From: Bombella dulcis
Lineage (GTDB): Bacteria; Pseudomonadota; Alphaproteobacteria; Acetobacterales; Acetobacteraceae
Reading direction: 5' to 3'
NCBI RefSeq assembly: GCF_026385505.1
Contig: NZ_JANIDV010000005.1
Span: 58,081-122,080, forward strand
Length of the DNA: 64,000 nt
The position numbers were made by a program, and so were the translations under genes. Shown here one piece after another: positions 35,729-44,786 of this stretch. The notes under the pieces are model-generated. The model had not been told where the DNA came from and ran no database searches. It saw only the letters and a list, made by a program, of their open reading frames with translations. Position 1 is the stretch's first letter; every line of letters begins with the position of its first letter.

Positions 35729-36577
35729 TCAGAGGGCATCCCATGTGGTGGTCTGTATACCGCTGGCTGCCAGAAGGTCTTTCGTTGCGGGGCTGGTCAG
35801 TGTGGCCAGCTCCTGCTCCGGCTGGTAGCCGGGCATGAGGTCAGCCATCTGCGCATTCTGTCCCTTGGCAGGATGGAAGTAGATTTCACTGACGCCGGGC
35901 GGAAGCTGTGGAATGAGCTGATGGATGCGCTCTGGCGTCATGTGGCCGGACCAGCGCAGACCGAAGCAGGAATCATTGGTCTTCATGCCTGCCCTGTGAA
36001 TCTGGTGACGCAGGACACGGGTCCACTGTTCCAGGGCCTGATCGCCAAGGGTGGGGGCTTCTCCCAGCGGGCCTGCGGGTTCCATCGGGGTGCGGACGGC
36101 TTTCAGCCCGTATGTCCGGCCAATATGAATCATCATGTGCCCGATGGTCGGATGCAGGTGCATGTGCTTGTGGGCGTTGGCATGGTTCAGCCGCAGCCCC
36201 GTGCGGGCAAACTGCTGGAATTGGGCATGGATTTCTTTTTTCAGGGCCGAGCGTGTTGCCGGAGAAAAGAAATACTGGAAGCCGAGCTGAAGCTGGTTCC
36301 GTCCGAACCAGCCCTGCTGGTCCGTGATGATGGGCAGATGGAGCAGTGAATCGCCCTCAATGACAACCAGATGAAGCCCCAGACGCAGGCTGGGCATTCT
36401 CTGTGCCCGTTTCAGGGCGTCTTCAAAGGCGGGGGCGGCCACCATGAGGCTGGCCGTGCTGAGAAGGCCCTTGCGGTGTGCTTCTTCAATGGCTTCATTG
36501 ACTTCCACACTCATGCCGAAATCGTCAGCGGAGAAAATGACACGGCGGGGGGAGGAAATAGTCATGGTCTGACTCAT
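35729..36577 (-). CDS. hpnK: Hopanoid biosynthesis-associated deacetylase HpnK (YdjC-like)
   Basis: A 282-residue YdjC-fold deacetylase; in other bacteria HpnK removes the N-acetyl group from GlcNAc-bacteriohopanetetrol. VIFSADDFGMSVEVNEAI (metal-binding DD) is near the N-terminus. GLHLVVIEGDSLL and ANAHKHMHLHPTIGHMMI supply His metal ligands, and EIYFHPAKG carries a late His. Neighbours hpnI and hpnJ encode the other steps of the same pathway. ATG 36577 is chosen because known HpnK proteins start just before the ADDFG motif; the frame runs to 36610. A minus-strand terminator separates it from hpnJ. Confidence 0.9.
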   Translation of the reverse strand: MSQTMTISSPRRVIFSADDFGMSVEVNEAIEEAHRKGLLSTASLMVAAPAFEDALKRAQRMPSLRLGLHLVVIEGDSLLHLPIITDQQGWFGRNQLQLGFQYFFSPATRSALKKEIHAQFQQFARTGLRLNHANAHKHMHLHPTIGHMMIHIGRTYGLKAVRTPMEPAGPLGEAPTLGDQALEQWTRVLRHQIHRAGMKTNDSCFGLRWSGHMTPERIHQLIPQLPPGVSEIYFHPAKGQNAQMADLMPGYQPEQELATLTSPATKDLLAASGIQTTTWDAL

Positions 36578-36673
36578 GGGAGAAAGGGAAAGGACATCAT
36601 GGCACGTCATGTGCAGCGGACAGGGGCCATGATGCCTTAATCAGACCGTCATGGGAATGTCAGGGCAGGTCAT

Positions 36674-36704
36674 GAAAAAAGGCGACCCTTGATGGATCGC
36701 CTTC
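36674..36704 (-). terminator. Rho-independent terminator between hpnK and hpnJ
   Basis: On the minus strand AAGGCGA pairs with TCGCCTT around an 11-base loop and is followed by a T run (from the A run at 36675-36680). It lies 28 bases after the hpnJ stop and before the hpnK start, so hpnK probably has its own promoter. Confidence 0.82.
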
Positions 36705-36731
36705 TGTCTGTCCGACTGTTTCAGCCTGTCT

Positions 36732-38156
36732 TCAGGAAGAATGACGCTGACGGAGGAACTGGAAGAACTCCACGCCTTCACGCAGGCGGCGTTTGAGCAT
36801 CTGCGGGTCCGTGACCATTTCCTTGACGATGGCGAAAATCTTGGAGGGGCGGAAGTAGAACTCCTTGTAGAAGGTCTCAACGCTCTTGAAGATTTCCGTG
36901 TGGGACAGGTGTGGATAATGCAGCGGAGCGATCTGCACGCCGTTCTCGTCGATCAGCTCGGCCTCATCTTCGTTCAGCCAGCCATTCTCGGAAGCCTGCT
37001 TGTGCAGGAACGTGCCCGGATAGGGCGCTGCAAGGGAAACCTGCATGGTGTGCGGGTTGATTTCCTTGGCGTATTCGATGGTTTCACGGATGGTTTCTTT
37101 TGTCTCACCCGGCAGGCCGACAATGAAGGTCCCGTGAATCTTGATGCCCAGCTTGTGGCAGTTCTTGGTGAACTCACGGGCTGTCTCGATGCGCATGCCC
37201 TTCTTGATGTTGTGCAGGATCTGCTGGTTGCCGCTCTCATACCCGACGAGCAGAAGACGCAGGCCATTGTCACGAAGGATTTTCAGCGTGTCGTAAGGCA
37301 CATTGGCCTTGGCGTTGCAGGACCATGTCACACCCAGCTTGCCCAGCTCACGGGCAATGGCCTCGGCACGGGGCAGGTCATCGGTGAAGGTGTCATCGTC
37401 GAAGAAGAATTCCTTCACCTGAGGGAAGTACTTCATGGCGAGCTTGATCTCGGCTGCCACATGCTCCGGGCTGCGCGTGCGGTAACGGTGCCCACCCACG
37501 GTCTGCGGCCACAGGCAGAAGGTGCAGCGGGACTTGCAGCCACGGCCCGTATAGATGGAGATGTAAGGGTGCTTCAGATAGCCGATGAAGTAATCTTCAA
37601 TCTTCAGGTCCCGCTTGTAGACTTCCGTCACGAAGGGGAGGCTGTCCATGTCTTCGATCATGGCGCGGTCTTTGTTGGTGATGATCTCACCATTTTCATT
37701 GCGCCATGTGATGCCATCCACCTCGGCAAGGGGTTTGCCTTCGGCAATTTCCTTGATGGTGAAGTCGAACTCGTTGCGGGCCACGAAGTCGATCGGGCTG
37801 CCCTGGGCCAGGCTCTCATCCGGCTGGACGGCCACCTTGGCCCCGACCATTCCGATCTTCAGCTTCGGGTTGGTTTCCTTCAGCATCTTGGCCACACGGA
37901 CATCAGACGGGAAGGAGGGGGTGGAGGTGTGCATGATCACCAGATCACGATTCTTCACATCCTCAAGGATAGGCCCCATGCCCATCTTGGCCGGGGGGGC
38001 GTCAATCAGGCGTGAACCGGGCACCATTGCTGCAGGCTGGGCCAGCCACGTGGGATACCAGAAAGAACGGATTTCCCGTTTTGCCTGATAGCGTGAGCCA
38101 GCACCACCATCGAAGCCATCAAAAGATGGGGGCTGCAGAAACAGTGTTCTCAACAT
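36732..38156 (-). CDS. hpnJ: B12-dependent radical SAM protein HpnJ, cyclitol ether synthesis
   Basis: A 474-residue enzyme with an N-terminal cobalamin-binding-like domain (about residues 20-180; LVIMHTSTPSFPSDVRVAKML). The radical SAM domain follows, whose CKSRCTFCLWPQ near residue 208 holds the 4Fe-4S cluster (CxxxCxxC). HpnJ turns the sugar of glucosaminyl-bacteriohopanetetrol into the cyclitol of BHT cyclitol ether, as shown for homologues. The stretch LLLVGYESGNQQIL and GTFIVGLPGETKETI are typical of this class. Length and neighbours match the hopanoid family. Confidence 0.95.
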   Translation of the reverse strand: MLRTLFLQPPSFDGFDGGAGSRYQAKREIRSFWYPTWLAQPAAMVPGSRLIDAPPAKMGMGPILEDVKNRDLVIMHTSTPSFPSDVRVAKMLKETNPKLKIGMVGAKVAVQPDESLAQGSPIDFVARNEFDFTIKEIAEGKPLAEVDGITWRNENGEIITNKDRAMIEDMDSLPFVTEVYKRDLKIEDYFIGYLKHPYISIYTGRGCKSRCTFCLWPQTVGGHRYRTRSPEHVAAEIKLAMKYFPQVKEFFFDDDTFTDDLPRAEAIARELGKLGVTWSCNAKANVPYDTLKILRDNGLRLLLVGYESGNQQILHNIKKGMRIETAREFTKNCHKLGIKIHGTFIVGLPGETKETIRETIEYAKEINPHTMQVSLAAPYPGTFLHKQASENGWLNEDEAELIDENGVQIAPLHYPHLSHTEIFKSVETFYKEFYFRPSKIFAIVKEMVTDPQMLKRRLREGVEFFQFLRQRHSS

Positions 38157-38240
38157 GAACGGACACTCCTGATAATGTCGGGCCTGTCAACGCCGGTATC
38201 GCTGACAGGGGAAGAAGGGCACAAGGCTGGTTGGGTTTTC

Positions 38241-39425
38241 TTATAGGGACTTCGGAAGTTTTTTGCCACGGGAGATATGCAGCGACTGCCCCCGCCAGGT
38301 GACTCGTGTGCCACGGGCACTGCCAAGCATGACGGAGAGAGATAGCCAGTCCCGAAAGATAAGAAATGGGAAAAGACCGGGCATGGGGCAGTTTGTCAGC
38401 CGCCCGATGTGACGGGTCATAGCGTTGCGGCATAGCAGCCCTGCTCCCAGCATGACCCAGGGAAAAAGGCGTGCTGGTGCAAAAAGGACACAGAGGCTGC
38501 CCCAGAACAGTGGCAGCTGAAGGGCGGAAAGCCCATAACCGACTGGCTCCACACTGCGGACGGTGCGCCCCCAGCGCAGTTCGTGGTGGAAGAGATCCTT
38601 CAGGCTGGTTTCAGCCACGGTGGTCTGGCAGATTGTGGGAGCAAGGGTGATTTTGCCGCCATTCTGGCGGATGAGCCGCCCTAAGAGGGCGTCATCGGCC
38701 ACATGCTGGACGAGAGTTTCTAGTCCGCCGATGTCTGTCAGATGCTTCCGTCGCAAGGCCATCGTGGCCCCCAGGCAGTCTTCTCGCCCCATGAGGCGGG
38801 ATATCATGACTCCGGGAAGGAAATTGGCATTGATGCTGTAGGCACCCAGCTTACGGATGAGGGTGTTACTTGCCGGAAGACCGGCATAAAGGGTCGTGAC
38901 AAGCTGCACGCCGTCCTGATGGAGCGCATGGACGATGCTGCTGATGTAATCCGTGCTGACATGGATGTCAGAGTCCGAAATGATCAGGATGTTATGCCGA
39001 CAGGACGGATACATGTTGATGAGGTTGCCAACTTTGCGGTTGGGGCCGTGGTGGGTCGGGTTGATGACGACAGTCACATCCCGTTCCGGGTAGCGTTGCT
39101 TGAGACGCTGGAGCACGGTCAGGGCTGGGTCAGCCTCATCCTGTAATCCGAAGACGATCTGGCAGGTGGCGGGATAATCCTGTCGGAAGAAACTTTCCAG
39201 AGCCTCTTCGAGCAGCGGTTCGTCCCCATGAAGGGGCTTCATAAGGGTTACACCTGGCAGGATGTCATGCCGGGCTTGGGGCTGAGATGAAAGCGCAGGG
39301 GCACCGGGAACCCGGACAGTACGGCGGAAGCGGTCCAGCAGGATGGTGCCGATGGCTTCTTGTATATATCCGGCCAGTGAGAATACGCCGCTCACGGCAG
39401 ACGCAAGCGTAAGCAGTGAAGGCAT
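38241..39425 (-). CDS. hpnI: Hopanoid glycosyltransferase HpnI
   Basis: A 394-residue GT2-type glycosyltransferase that, in characterised hopanoid producers, adds N-acetylglucosamine to bacteriohopanetetrol. The N-terminus has a membrane segment, then GVTLMKPLHGDEPLLEEALESF, VVINPTHHGPNRKVGNLINMY and the acidic LIISDSDIHVS motif (UDP-sugar and metal site). RWGRTVRSVEPVGYG near residue 280 is the QxxRW-type region, followed by C-terminal membrane helices. It lies between hpnM and hpnJ on the same strand, so hpnM-hpnI-hpnJ are probably one transcript. Confidence 0.92.
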   Translation of the reverse strand: MPSLLTLASAVSGVFSLAGYIQEAIGTILLDRFRRTVRVPGAPALSSQPQARHDILPGVTLMKPLHGDEPLLEEALESFFRQDYPATCQIVFGLQDEADPALTVLQRLKQRYPERDVTVVINPTHHGPNRKVGNLINMYPSCRHNILIISDSDIHVSTDYISSIVHALHQDGVQLVTTLYAGLPASNTLIRKLGAYSINANFLPGVMISRLMGREDCLGATMALRRKHLTDIGGLETLVQHVADDALLGRLIRQNGGKITLAPTICQTTVAETSLKDLFHHELRWGRTVRSVEPVGYGLSALQLPLFWGSLCVLFAPARLFPWVMLGAGLLCRNAMTRHIGRLTNCPMPGLFPFLIFRDWLSLSVMLGSARGTRVTWRGQSLHISRGKKLPKSL

Positions 39426-39569
39426 CAGCTTGGGTACTCATCGGGATGGTAAGGGGTGACGGAGGGTGGCTCCCCTTTCCGGCCCGCAGGGAACCCCCGG
39501 CCCTGCCGGTCCGTCATGGCGAATCTGGCAGGAGCGGGCATTGCGGAAAGGGGAAGAGCCATGCGGACG

Positions 39570-40241
39570 TTATTCGCGCAGGAAGTCGTCTGCTTTTTTC
39601 GTCAGCGTATGGGCCAGACCGGTGGCACCACTCTGGCTGAAGATGGCCTTGAAGTCGGACCGCTGTGCGGCCACCTGGCTGATATGGCCATCCAGCAGGA
39701 TGTCCACGATGCGCCAGCCATCCGGTCCCTTGACCATCACATAATCGATTGACGTGGCGGAATCGGCAGGGTCACCCTTGTTGCCGATGGTCGTGTGGAC
39801 GATGGTCCGGCCATCCTGCACGCTGCTCTGCGCAACGGTGAAGGTGGCATCCGTGCCCGGCCTGAAGGTGGAGGCATAGCGGGCCACGGTGAAACGCCTG
39901 AAGGCCGTGACAAGCGTGCTGCGCTCTTCAGCCGAAAGCTGGTCATAATGCAGGCCGACGGAACGCTTCAGGATGGCATCCATGTCAAAGGCCCGGGTGA
40001 CCATCGGAGCGATCAGGGCACTGCGCTGGCTGATGCTGGTGCTGGTATCTGAATGTTCGGACTGCTCCAGTGCCTTGTACAGTCCCGCAATCGGGGCCTG
40101 TGGCGTGGAGGTAGCCGCAGACGACGGAGCCACCTGCGCACGGCCTGCTGCCTGTGCGGGGTGGTGGCCGGTAGTGGCAAGGGCACCTGCCAGCAGGGCC
40201 ATCATACCAATGGAAGACATAAGACAACGTTTCATAAGCAT
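39570..40241 (-). CDS. hpnM: MlaC/Ttg2D-family hopanoid transport protein HpnM
   Basis: A 223-residue periplasmic lipid-binding protein. The signal peptide is visible after ATG 40241 (LMSSIGMMALLAGALATTG, cleaved near AQA). The mature region shows the MlaC-type order RAFDMDAILKRSVGLHYDQLS, AFRRFTVARYASTFRPGTDA and DYVMVKGPDGWRIVDILLDGHI. A GGAGGAAAGAGC ribosome site decides the start; the longer in-frame ORF up to 40850 runs across the promoter region and is rejected. HpnM is thought to move hopanoids or other lipids between membranes. Confidence 0.88.
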   Translation of the reverse strand: MLMKRCLMSSIGMMALLAGALATTGHHPAQAAGRAQVAPSSAATSTPQAPIAGLYKALEQSEHSDTSTSISQRSALIAPMVTRAFDMDAILKRSVGLHYDQLSAEERSTLVTAFRRFTVARYASTFRPGTDATFTVAQSSVQDGRTIVHTTIGNKGDPADSATSIDYVMVKGPDGWRIVDILLDGHISQVAAQRSDFKAIFSQSGATGLAHTLTKKADDFLRE

Positions 40242-40592
40242 GCTCTTTCCTCCTATGCGCCTGTTTATGCAAGAGGCCATGAGGCTTTTTTGCAAGAGAG
40301 ACCCCGGCATGACGCCGAACAACTGTGATGAATATGTTACAGTCGAGAAGGCACCATAACGCATTATCATTGAATGAACGAGTCTGGTGGGAGTATAGTC
40401 GAAGGCCAGTAGTGCGAGGGTTCTGCACAGGGGGGTGCAGTATCCCGCTTCACTTGCATTTGTGTGCTGCTTCTGCGAAGGAACCGGACAGGTTTCGTGG
40501 CAGGTCCCGGCCGTGATGGGGGAGTCCATAGGCCGGGCACGGGTGTTCTGATACCGTGTGCAGCCCCGATGGAGAATTATCAGAGGATTATA
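40242..40592. promoter_or_regulatory. Divergent promoter region between hpnM and hpnH
   Basis: About 350 bases between two divergent hopanoid genes. The central part (about 40310-40400) is AT-richer. I see no RNA gene and no perfect large palindrome, only a CCGGGC-type GC-rich patch near 40530. Frames crossing it, such as the N-terminal extension of hpnH from 40464, have no ribosome site. Confidence 0.4.
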
Positions 40593-41792
40593 ATGGCCGT
40601 ACCATTGATGCAGGCTGTCCGAGTTGGACGGTACGTTCTCAAGCAGCACCTTACCGGGCGTAAACGTTATCCGCTGGTACTGATGCTTGAGCCGCTGTTC
40701 CGCTGCAATCTGGCTTGCGCAGGTTGTGGCAAGATTGATTACCCAGCGAAGATCCTCAACCAGCGCATGAGCTATCAGGAATGCATGGATGCCGATACCG
40801 AGGCCGGGGCACCCGTGATCGCCGTTGCCGGGGGTGAGCCGCTGCTTCACAAGGAGATGCCGCAGATCATCGAGGGCCTGGTGGCCCGCAAGAAGTATGT
40901 GTATCTCTGCACCAACGCCCTGCTGCTGGAAAAGAAGATTGACGACTACAAGCCGTCCCCCTTCTTCTCATGGGACGTGCATCTGGATGGTGACCAGCAG
41001 ATGCATGATTCGTCCGTCTGTCAGGAAGGCGTGTATGAGCGGGCCGTCAAGGCCATCAAGCTCGCCAAGTCCAAGGGGTTCCGTGTCTCCATCAACTGCA
41101 CGCTTTTTGATGGCGTGAAGCCCGAGCGTGTTGCTGCTTTCTTTGATGAAGTCATGAAGCTGGGCGTTGATGGCGTGATGACGGCACCGGGCTATGCCTA
41201 TGAGCGTGCTCCGGACCAGGAACACTTCCTGAACCGTCAGAAGACGAAGACGCTGTTCCGTGACATTTTCCGTCTTGGCAAAGGCCATAAATGGCGGTTC
41301 ACGCAGTCTCCCCTGTTCCTGAACTTCCTGGCCGGGAACGAGACCTATCACTGCACGCCGTGGGGCAAGCCGCTGCGTACCGTGTTCGGCTGGCAGCGTC
41401 CCTGCTATCTGCTGGGTGAAGGCTATGCCAAGACCTTCAAGGAGCTGATGGACGACACGGCCTGGGACCAGTACGGCACAGGTGCTTATGAGAAGTGCGC
41501 CGACTGCATGGTTCATTCCGGCTATGAGTCCACGGCCGTGATGGATGCTGTCCGGCGTCCTCTTCATTTCATCAAGGTTGCCCTTCAGGGGCCTGAGACG
41601 GAAAAGCCGATGGCTCCGGAGATTTCTCTGGCCAACCAGCGTCCGGCTTCCTACGGCTATGATGACGAGGTGGCCCGTCAGCTGGAGCGCATTGAAGGCG
41701 AAGAAGCCAAGGGTGGCAACAAGCCGGCCCGTGGTCCGCGCGTGCGCATCAATGGCCGTGCGGAGAGTCCGGCGGCCTCTGCCGCCAAGTAA
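40593..41792 (+). CDS. hpnH: Adenosylhopene synthase HpnH (radical SAM)
   Basis: A 399-residue radical SAM enzyme that adds the 5'-deoxyadenosyl group to diploptene, the first step toward all C35 hopanoids. CNLACAGCGK near residue 38 is the cluster motif (CxxxCxxC), in LEPLFRCNLACAG. GEPLLHKEMPQIIEGLV near residue 85 and FSWDVHLDGDQQMHD follow. The C-terminal Cys residues in YHCTPWGKPLRTVFGWQRPCYL and EKCADCMVHSGYES are typical of HpnH. ATG 40593 has a CAGAGGATTATA ribosome site. The MLLLRRN extension from 40464 is rejected. Confidence 0.96.
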   Translation: MAVPLMQAVRVGRYVLKQHLTGRKRYPLVLMLEPLFRCNLACAGCGKIDYPAKILNQRMSYQECMDADTEAGAPVIAVAGGEPLLHKEMPQIIEGLVARKKYVYLCTNALLLEKKIDDYKPSPFFSWDVHLDGDQQMHDSSVCQEGVYERAVKAIKLAKSKGFRVSINCTLFDGVKPERVAAFFDEVMKLGVDGVMTAPGYAYERAPDQEHFLNRQKTKTLFRDIFRLGKGHKWRFTQSPLFLNFLAGNETYHCTPWGKPLRTVFGWQRPCYLLGEGYAKTFKELMDDTAWDQYGTGAYEKCADCMVHSGYESTAVMDAVRRPLHFIKVALQGPETEKPMAPEISLANQRPASYGYDDEVARQLERIEGEEAKGGNKPARGPRVRINGRAESPAASAAK

Positions 41793-41867
41793 CAGGGCGG
41801 TTTCTGCCATCTGTCCTGATCTGGTCCCTTCTTGTGATGCGGGGCAGATCAGGGCAGGATGGGCCTC

Positions 41868-43160
41868 ATGATGATCTCTGTTCTGACAATCATTCTGCTC
41901 ATTTTCCTGAATGGCATCTTCGCCACGGGAGAACTGGCTCTCATTTCCGCCAAACGTGCCCGGCTGGCCAATCTGGCACAGAAGAAGGTTGCCGGGGCGG
42001 AGCGTGCGCTGAAGCTCGCCGAAAATCCCCAGAATTTTCTGCCGACCGTACAGATCGGCATGACACTTGTGTCCATTCTGGAAGGTGCCTTCGGGGGCAG
42101 CCAGATTGAAGAGACTGTCCGGCATTTCATAGAGCACTGGTCCGTTCTCCAGCCTTTTGCTGGTGAGCTGTCCATCATCGTCGTCGTGGCTCTGATCACC
42201 TTTGCCATGCTGGTTTTTGGTGAGCTTGTTCCCAAGCAGATCGCCTTGCGGCGGCCGGAAACCATTGCCATCAAGCTGTCTTCGGCCCTGCTGATGCTGG
42301 CCTGGTGTACGAGGCCGGTCGTCTGGCTGCTCAGCCGGACGTCAGACCTTGTCCTGCGCCTGATCGGCATTGGTTCCCTGCCCCGTGCAACCGTGACGGA
42401 GGAGGAGCTGAAGGCGGTCCTCCAGGAAGGAATGCAGGCTGGCATTCTGGAGACGGAAGAGCGGGCGATCATTGAACGTCTCCTGCGTCTGGCGGACCGG
42501 CCTGTCCGGGCCATCATGACACCCCGGAATGAACTGTTCTGGATTGACCGCAATGCGGATGAGGAAACGCTGGCGAGAAAGCTGCGTCAGTCTTCCTATG
42601 GGCGCATTGTCGTCTGTGATGGGGACGTGGATCATCCTGTCGGTGTCATGCTGGCCAAGGATGTCATGGACCGGCTTCTGCTGGGGCTTCCCCTGTCCGT
42701 TGATGCTGTGCTGCGGACCCCGCCTGCCATTCCGGACAGTCTGACCGCTCAGGGGATGATCGAGCGGCTCAAGGGCATTTCCCTAGGTATTGTTTTCGTT
42801 TTTGACGAATATGGTTCGTTCGAGGGGGTTGTGACGCCGTCTGACGTGTTCGAGGCCATCATCGGGGATGAGGCTCTGGACGTGTCGACCCAGCGGGGCA
42901 AAGAAGCCGACGGGAAGGAAGAATACATCCTTGATGGCACCATGCCTGTTGATGAGGTTTGTGCCCGTCTGGAAATTGCCGTCCCGCCGGAGGATGGTCG
43001 TTATCATACGCTGGGTGGTGCCCTGATGGCTCTTCTGCGTCGTGTGCCTGCCAAGGGGGACAAGGTCGTTTTTTCCGGCTGGCTGTTTGAAGTGCTGGAG
43101 ATGGAACGCCGCCGTGTCCTGCGGGTGCGTGTCAGCCGATGGGCACTGGCCAAGAACTGA
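41868..43160 (+). CDS. HlyC/CorC (TlyC-type) membrane protein with two CBS domains
   Basis: A 430-residue DUF21-CBS-CorC_HlyC protein. DUF21 membrane domain at residues 1-190: ILLIFLNGIFATGELALISAKR and FAMLVFGELVPKQIALRRPE. Two CBS modules follow (DRPVRAIMTPRNELFWIDRN near 205; GVMLAKDVMDRLL near 260), then the CorC_HlyC domain (GTMPVDEVCARLEI, YHTLGGALMALL). Such proteins affect magnesium/cobalt efflux or ion resistance, often with unclear transport. Start: ATG 41859 has its AGG too close, so 41868 fits better. Confidence 0.9.
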   Translation: MMISVLTIILLIFLNGIFATGELALISAKRARLANLAQKKVAGAERALKLAENPQNFLPTVQIGMTLVSILEGAFGGSQIEETVRHFIEHWSVLQPFAGELSIIVVVALITFAMLVFGELVPKQIALRRPETIAIKLSSALLMLAWCTRPVVWLLSRTSDLVLRLIGIGSLPRATVTEEELKAVLQEGMQAGILETEERAIIERLLRLADRPVRAIMTPRNELFWIDRNADEETLARKLRQSSYGRIVVCDGDVDHPVGVMLAKDVMDRLLLGLPLSVDAVLRTPPAIPDSLTAQGMIERLKGISLGIVFVFDEYGSFEGVVTPSDVFEAIIGDEALDVSTQRGKEADGKEEYILDGTMPVDEVCARLEIAVPPEDGRYHTLGGALMALLRRVPAKGDKVVFSGWLFEVLEMERRRVLRVRVSRWALAKN

Positions 43161-43237
43161 CCATCTGGCCTTCTTTTCGGGCAAGGCGGACTGTTAAATC
43201 TGAATAAAGAGACAGTAGATTTTGTGTAAACGGATAG

Positions 43238-43395
43238 TGGAATTTATGAGGTCTCAATAGTCCATTTGGTGCCTTCATAAGAAAATTCCCAATAACCTTC
43301 TCCTGAAGGGGAATATCCGTCAAAAAAACGTGACGTGAGTCTTGGCCTTTTCTAGTGAGGCCGATATAAACCAGGACGCCACCTTCCCTGGATCG
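43238..43395 (-). pseudogene. Possible degraded gene remnant (C-terminal fragment)
   Basis: On the minus strand, codons from 43330 to 43243 read a natural-looking C-terminus, DGYSPSGEGYWEFSYEG then TKWTIETS and a TAA. The upstream part VYIGLTRKGQDSRH is in another frame; a one-base change in the seven-T run (43328-43322) would join them. The stretch lies in AT-rich DNA between tlyC and dksA. I do not recognise the protein. A chance reading is possible, since only about 45 residues are involved. Confidence 0.35.
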
Positions 43396-43446
43396 TGTCG
43401 TGGTGGAACGGTGAGGTGGAGGAGGCTCTGTGAGAAGGAGTTGCGC

Positions 43447-43860
43447 ATGATAACGCTTTCACCTGATTATCGCCCTTCCAAAGATGAAGAATTCATGAAT
43501 GAGCAGCAGCTCGCCTATTTCCGTCAGAAACTGCTGCTATGGCGGATGGATCTTCTCAAGGAGGCCGGGGAAACGCTGGCCAGTCTTTCTGAAGGTGGTA
43601 TCCATGAAGCTGATCTGGCCGACCGTGCCACGGTGGAAACGGACCGAGCCTTTGAACTCAGGACCCGTGACCGTGCCCGCAAGCTGATCATCAAGATCGA
43701 CATGGCTCTGGCTCGGATTGAGGACGGGTCATACGGTTACTGTGAGGAAACAGGCGAGCCGATCGGCCTTCAGCGGCTGGAGGCCCGCCCCATTGCCACC
43801 CTGTCACTTGAGGCGCAGGAGCGGCATGAGCGGCATGAAAAGATTTATCGGGACGACTGA
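43447..43860 (+). CDS. dksA: DksA-type RNA polymerase-binding transcription factor
   Basis: A 137-residue factor that binds the RNAP secondary channel and works with ppGpp in the stringent response. The coiled-coil start RQKLLLWRMDLLKEAGETL, the DLADRATVETDRAFELR tip region (Asp-rich) and YGYCEETGEPIGLQRLEARP-type globular end (in parts) are visible. Only one of the four zinc Cys of E. coli DksA is kept; this is usual in alphaproteobacteria. ATG 43447 has an AAGGAG ribosome site, so the N-terminal extension from 43342 is dropped. Confidence 0.93.
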   Translation: MITLSPDYRPSKDEEFMNEQQLAYFRQKLLLWRMDLLKEAGETLASLSEGGIHEADLADRATVETDRAFELRTRDRARKLIIKIDMALARIEDGSYGYCEETGEPIGLQRLEARPIATLSLEAQERHERHEKIYRDD

Positions 43861-43916
43861 TTAGGGGTTGCATGGCGGGGATGAACAGGCTAGTTAACCC
43901 GCCATAGGACAGCAAC

Positions 43917-43991
<75 letters not shown>

Positions 43992-44141
43992 TCCTTTCCC
44001 GGCTTCCAGTCATTTCTCTGTTGAGGCGGCAGGCTGTTCCGGATATTTCCTGAAAAATAGATCATGTTCCGGTGCTGGGGATGTAGTACCTCTGGCCTCT
44101 GTTCCGTTATTTTTTTCATTTCATGACGAGGCATGTTCATT

Positions 44142-44495
44142 ATGGCTGATGTGGTGGTCCTTTATGGAATCAAGACCTGCTCTACAGTAAAGAAAGCCCT
44201 GAAGTGGCTGGAAGACCAGGGTATTACGGTCCATTACCATGATGTGCGCAAAGATGGTCTGACGGCTGCTCTGCTGGAGATATGGAGTGGGGTCGTGGGC
44301 TGGGAGAAGCTTCTCAACCGGTCCAGCCTGACATTCCGTCGCCTGGATGACGCTGAAAAGCAGGACATGACAGAGGCGAAGGCTCTGGCCTTGATGCTGG
44401 AGCATCCAACCCTGGTGCGTCGCCCTGTTCTTGAGGCAGGAAAGACGGTGATTGTTGGATTCCAGCTAAAGAAGTATGAGGGTTTGCTTATTTAG
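44142..44495 (+). CDS. ArsC/Spx-family (YffB-type) protein
   Basis: A 117-residue thioredoxin-fold protein. VVLYGIKTCSTVKKALKWL near residue 6 contains the conserved Cys of the family; the CxxC of Spx-type oxidoreductases is reduced to a single Cys followed by Ser-Thr. LTFRRLDDAEKQDM, EHPTLVRRPVLEAGKTVIVGF and the RPVL segment match the YffB/Spx-ArsC signature. Family members include glutathione-linked arsenate reductases, but this subgroup has no proven arsenate function. ATG 44142 is preferred over 44133 because the GAGG ribosome site is better spaced. It is monocistronic. Confidence 0.83.
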   Translation: MADVVVLYGIKTCSTVKKALKWLEDQGITVHYHDVRKDGLTAALLEIWSGVVGWEKLLNRSSLTFRRLDDAEKQDMTEAKALALMLEHPTLVRRPVLEAGKTVIVGFQLKKYEGLLI

Positions 44496-44786
44496 GGAGA
44501 GTCTAATGGGGACGTAGTGAGAGGTGACGGCTCTTTGTGTTTTTTGTGAACGTTAACGTGAAGAAAAAGGAAGTATGTTTTTCGGTATATGGTTAGACAC
44601 TTACAAATAAAATGTCATATTTTTATTAGGGCAGAGATTGCTGGAATGCTGAATATATAATTCTATAAGATAGAAATTGTTTTGTATTGAACGATGGGCC
44701 TGTATATTTTTTGAAGCTTTTGAGAGAGCTCCTTGGTTGAAGGCAGACCCTCTCGTTTTTCGTTTAATGGGACTGGAAAGGGCTAG
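44496..44786. other. AT-rich intergenic region
   Basis: About 290 bases with long A/T runs separate the ArsC/Spx-like gene from the end of the convergent glycosyltransferase gene. I see no ORF of interest, no clear terminator hairpin and no RNA gene. Confidence 0.3.

Noticed and set aside
36741..38015. 424-codon plus-strand frame over hpnJ
   Set aside because: Antisense to a convincing radical SAM enzyme. Its sequence has no family features.
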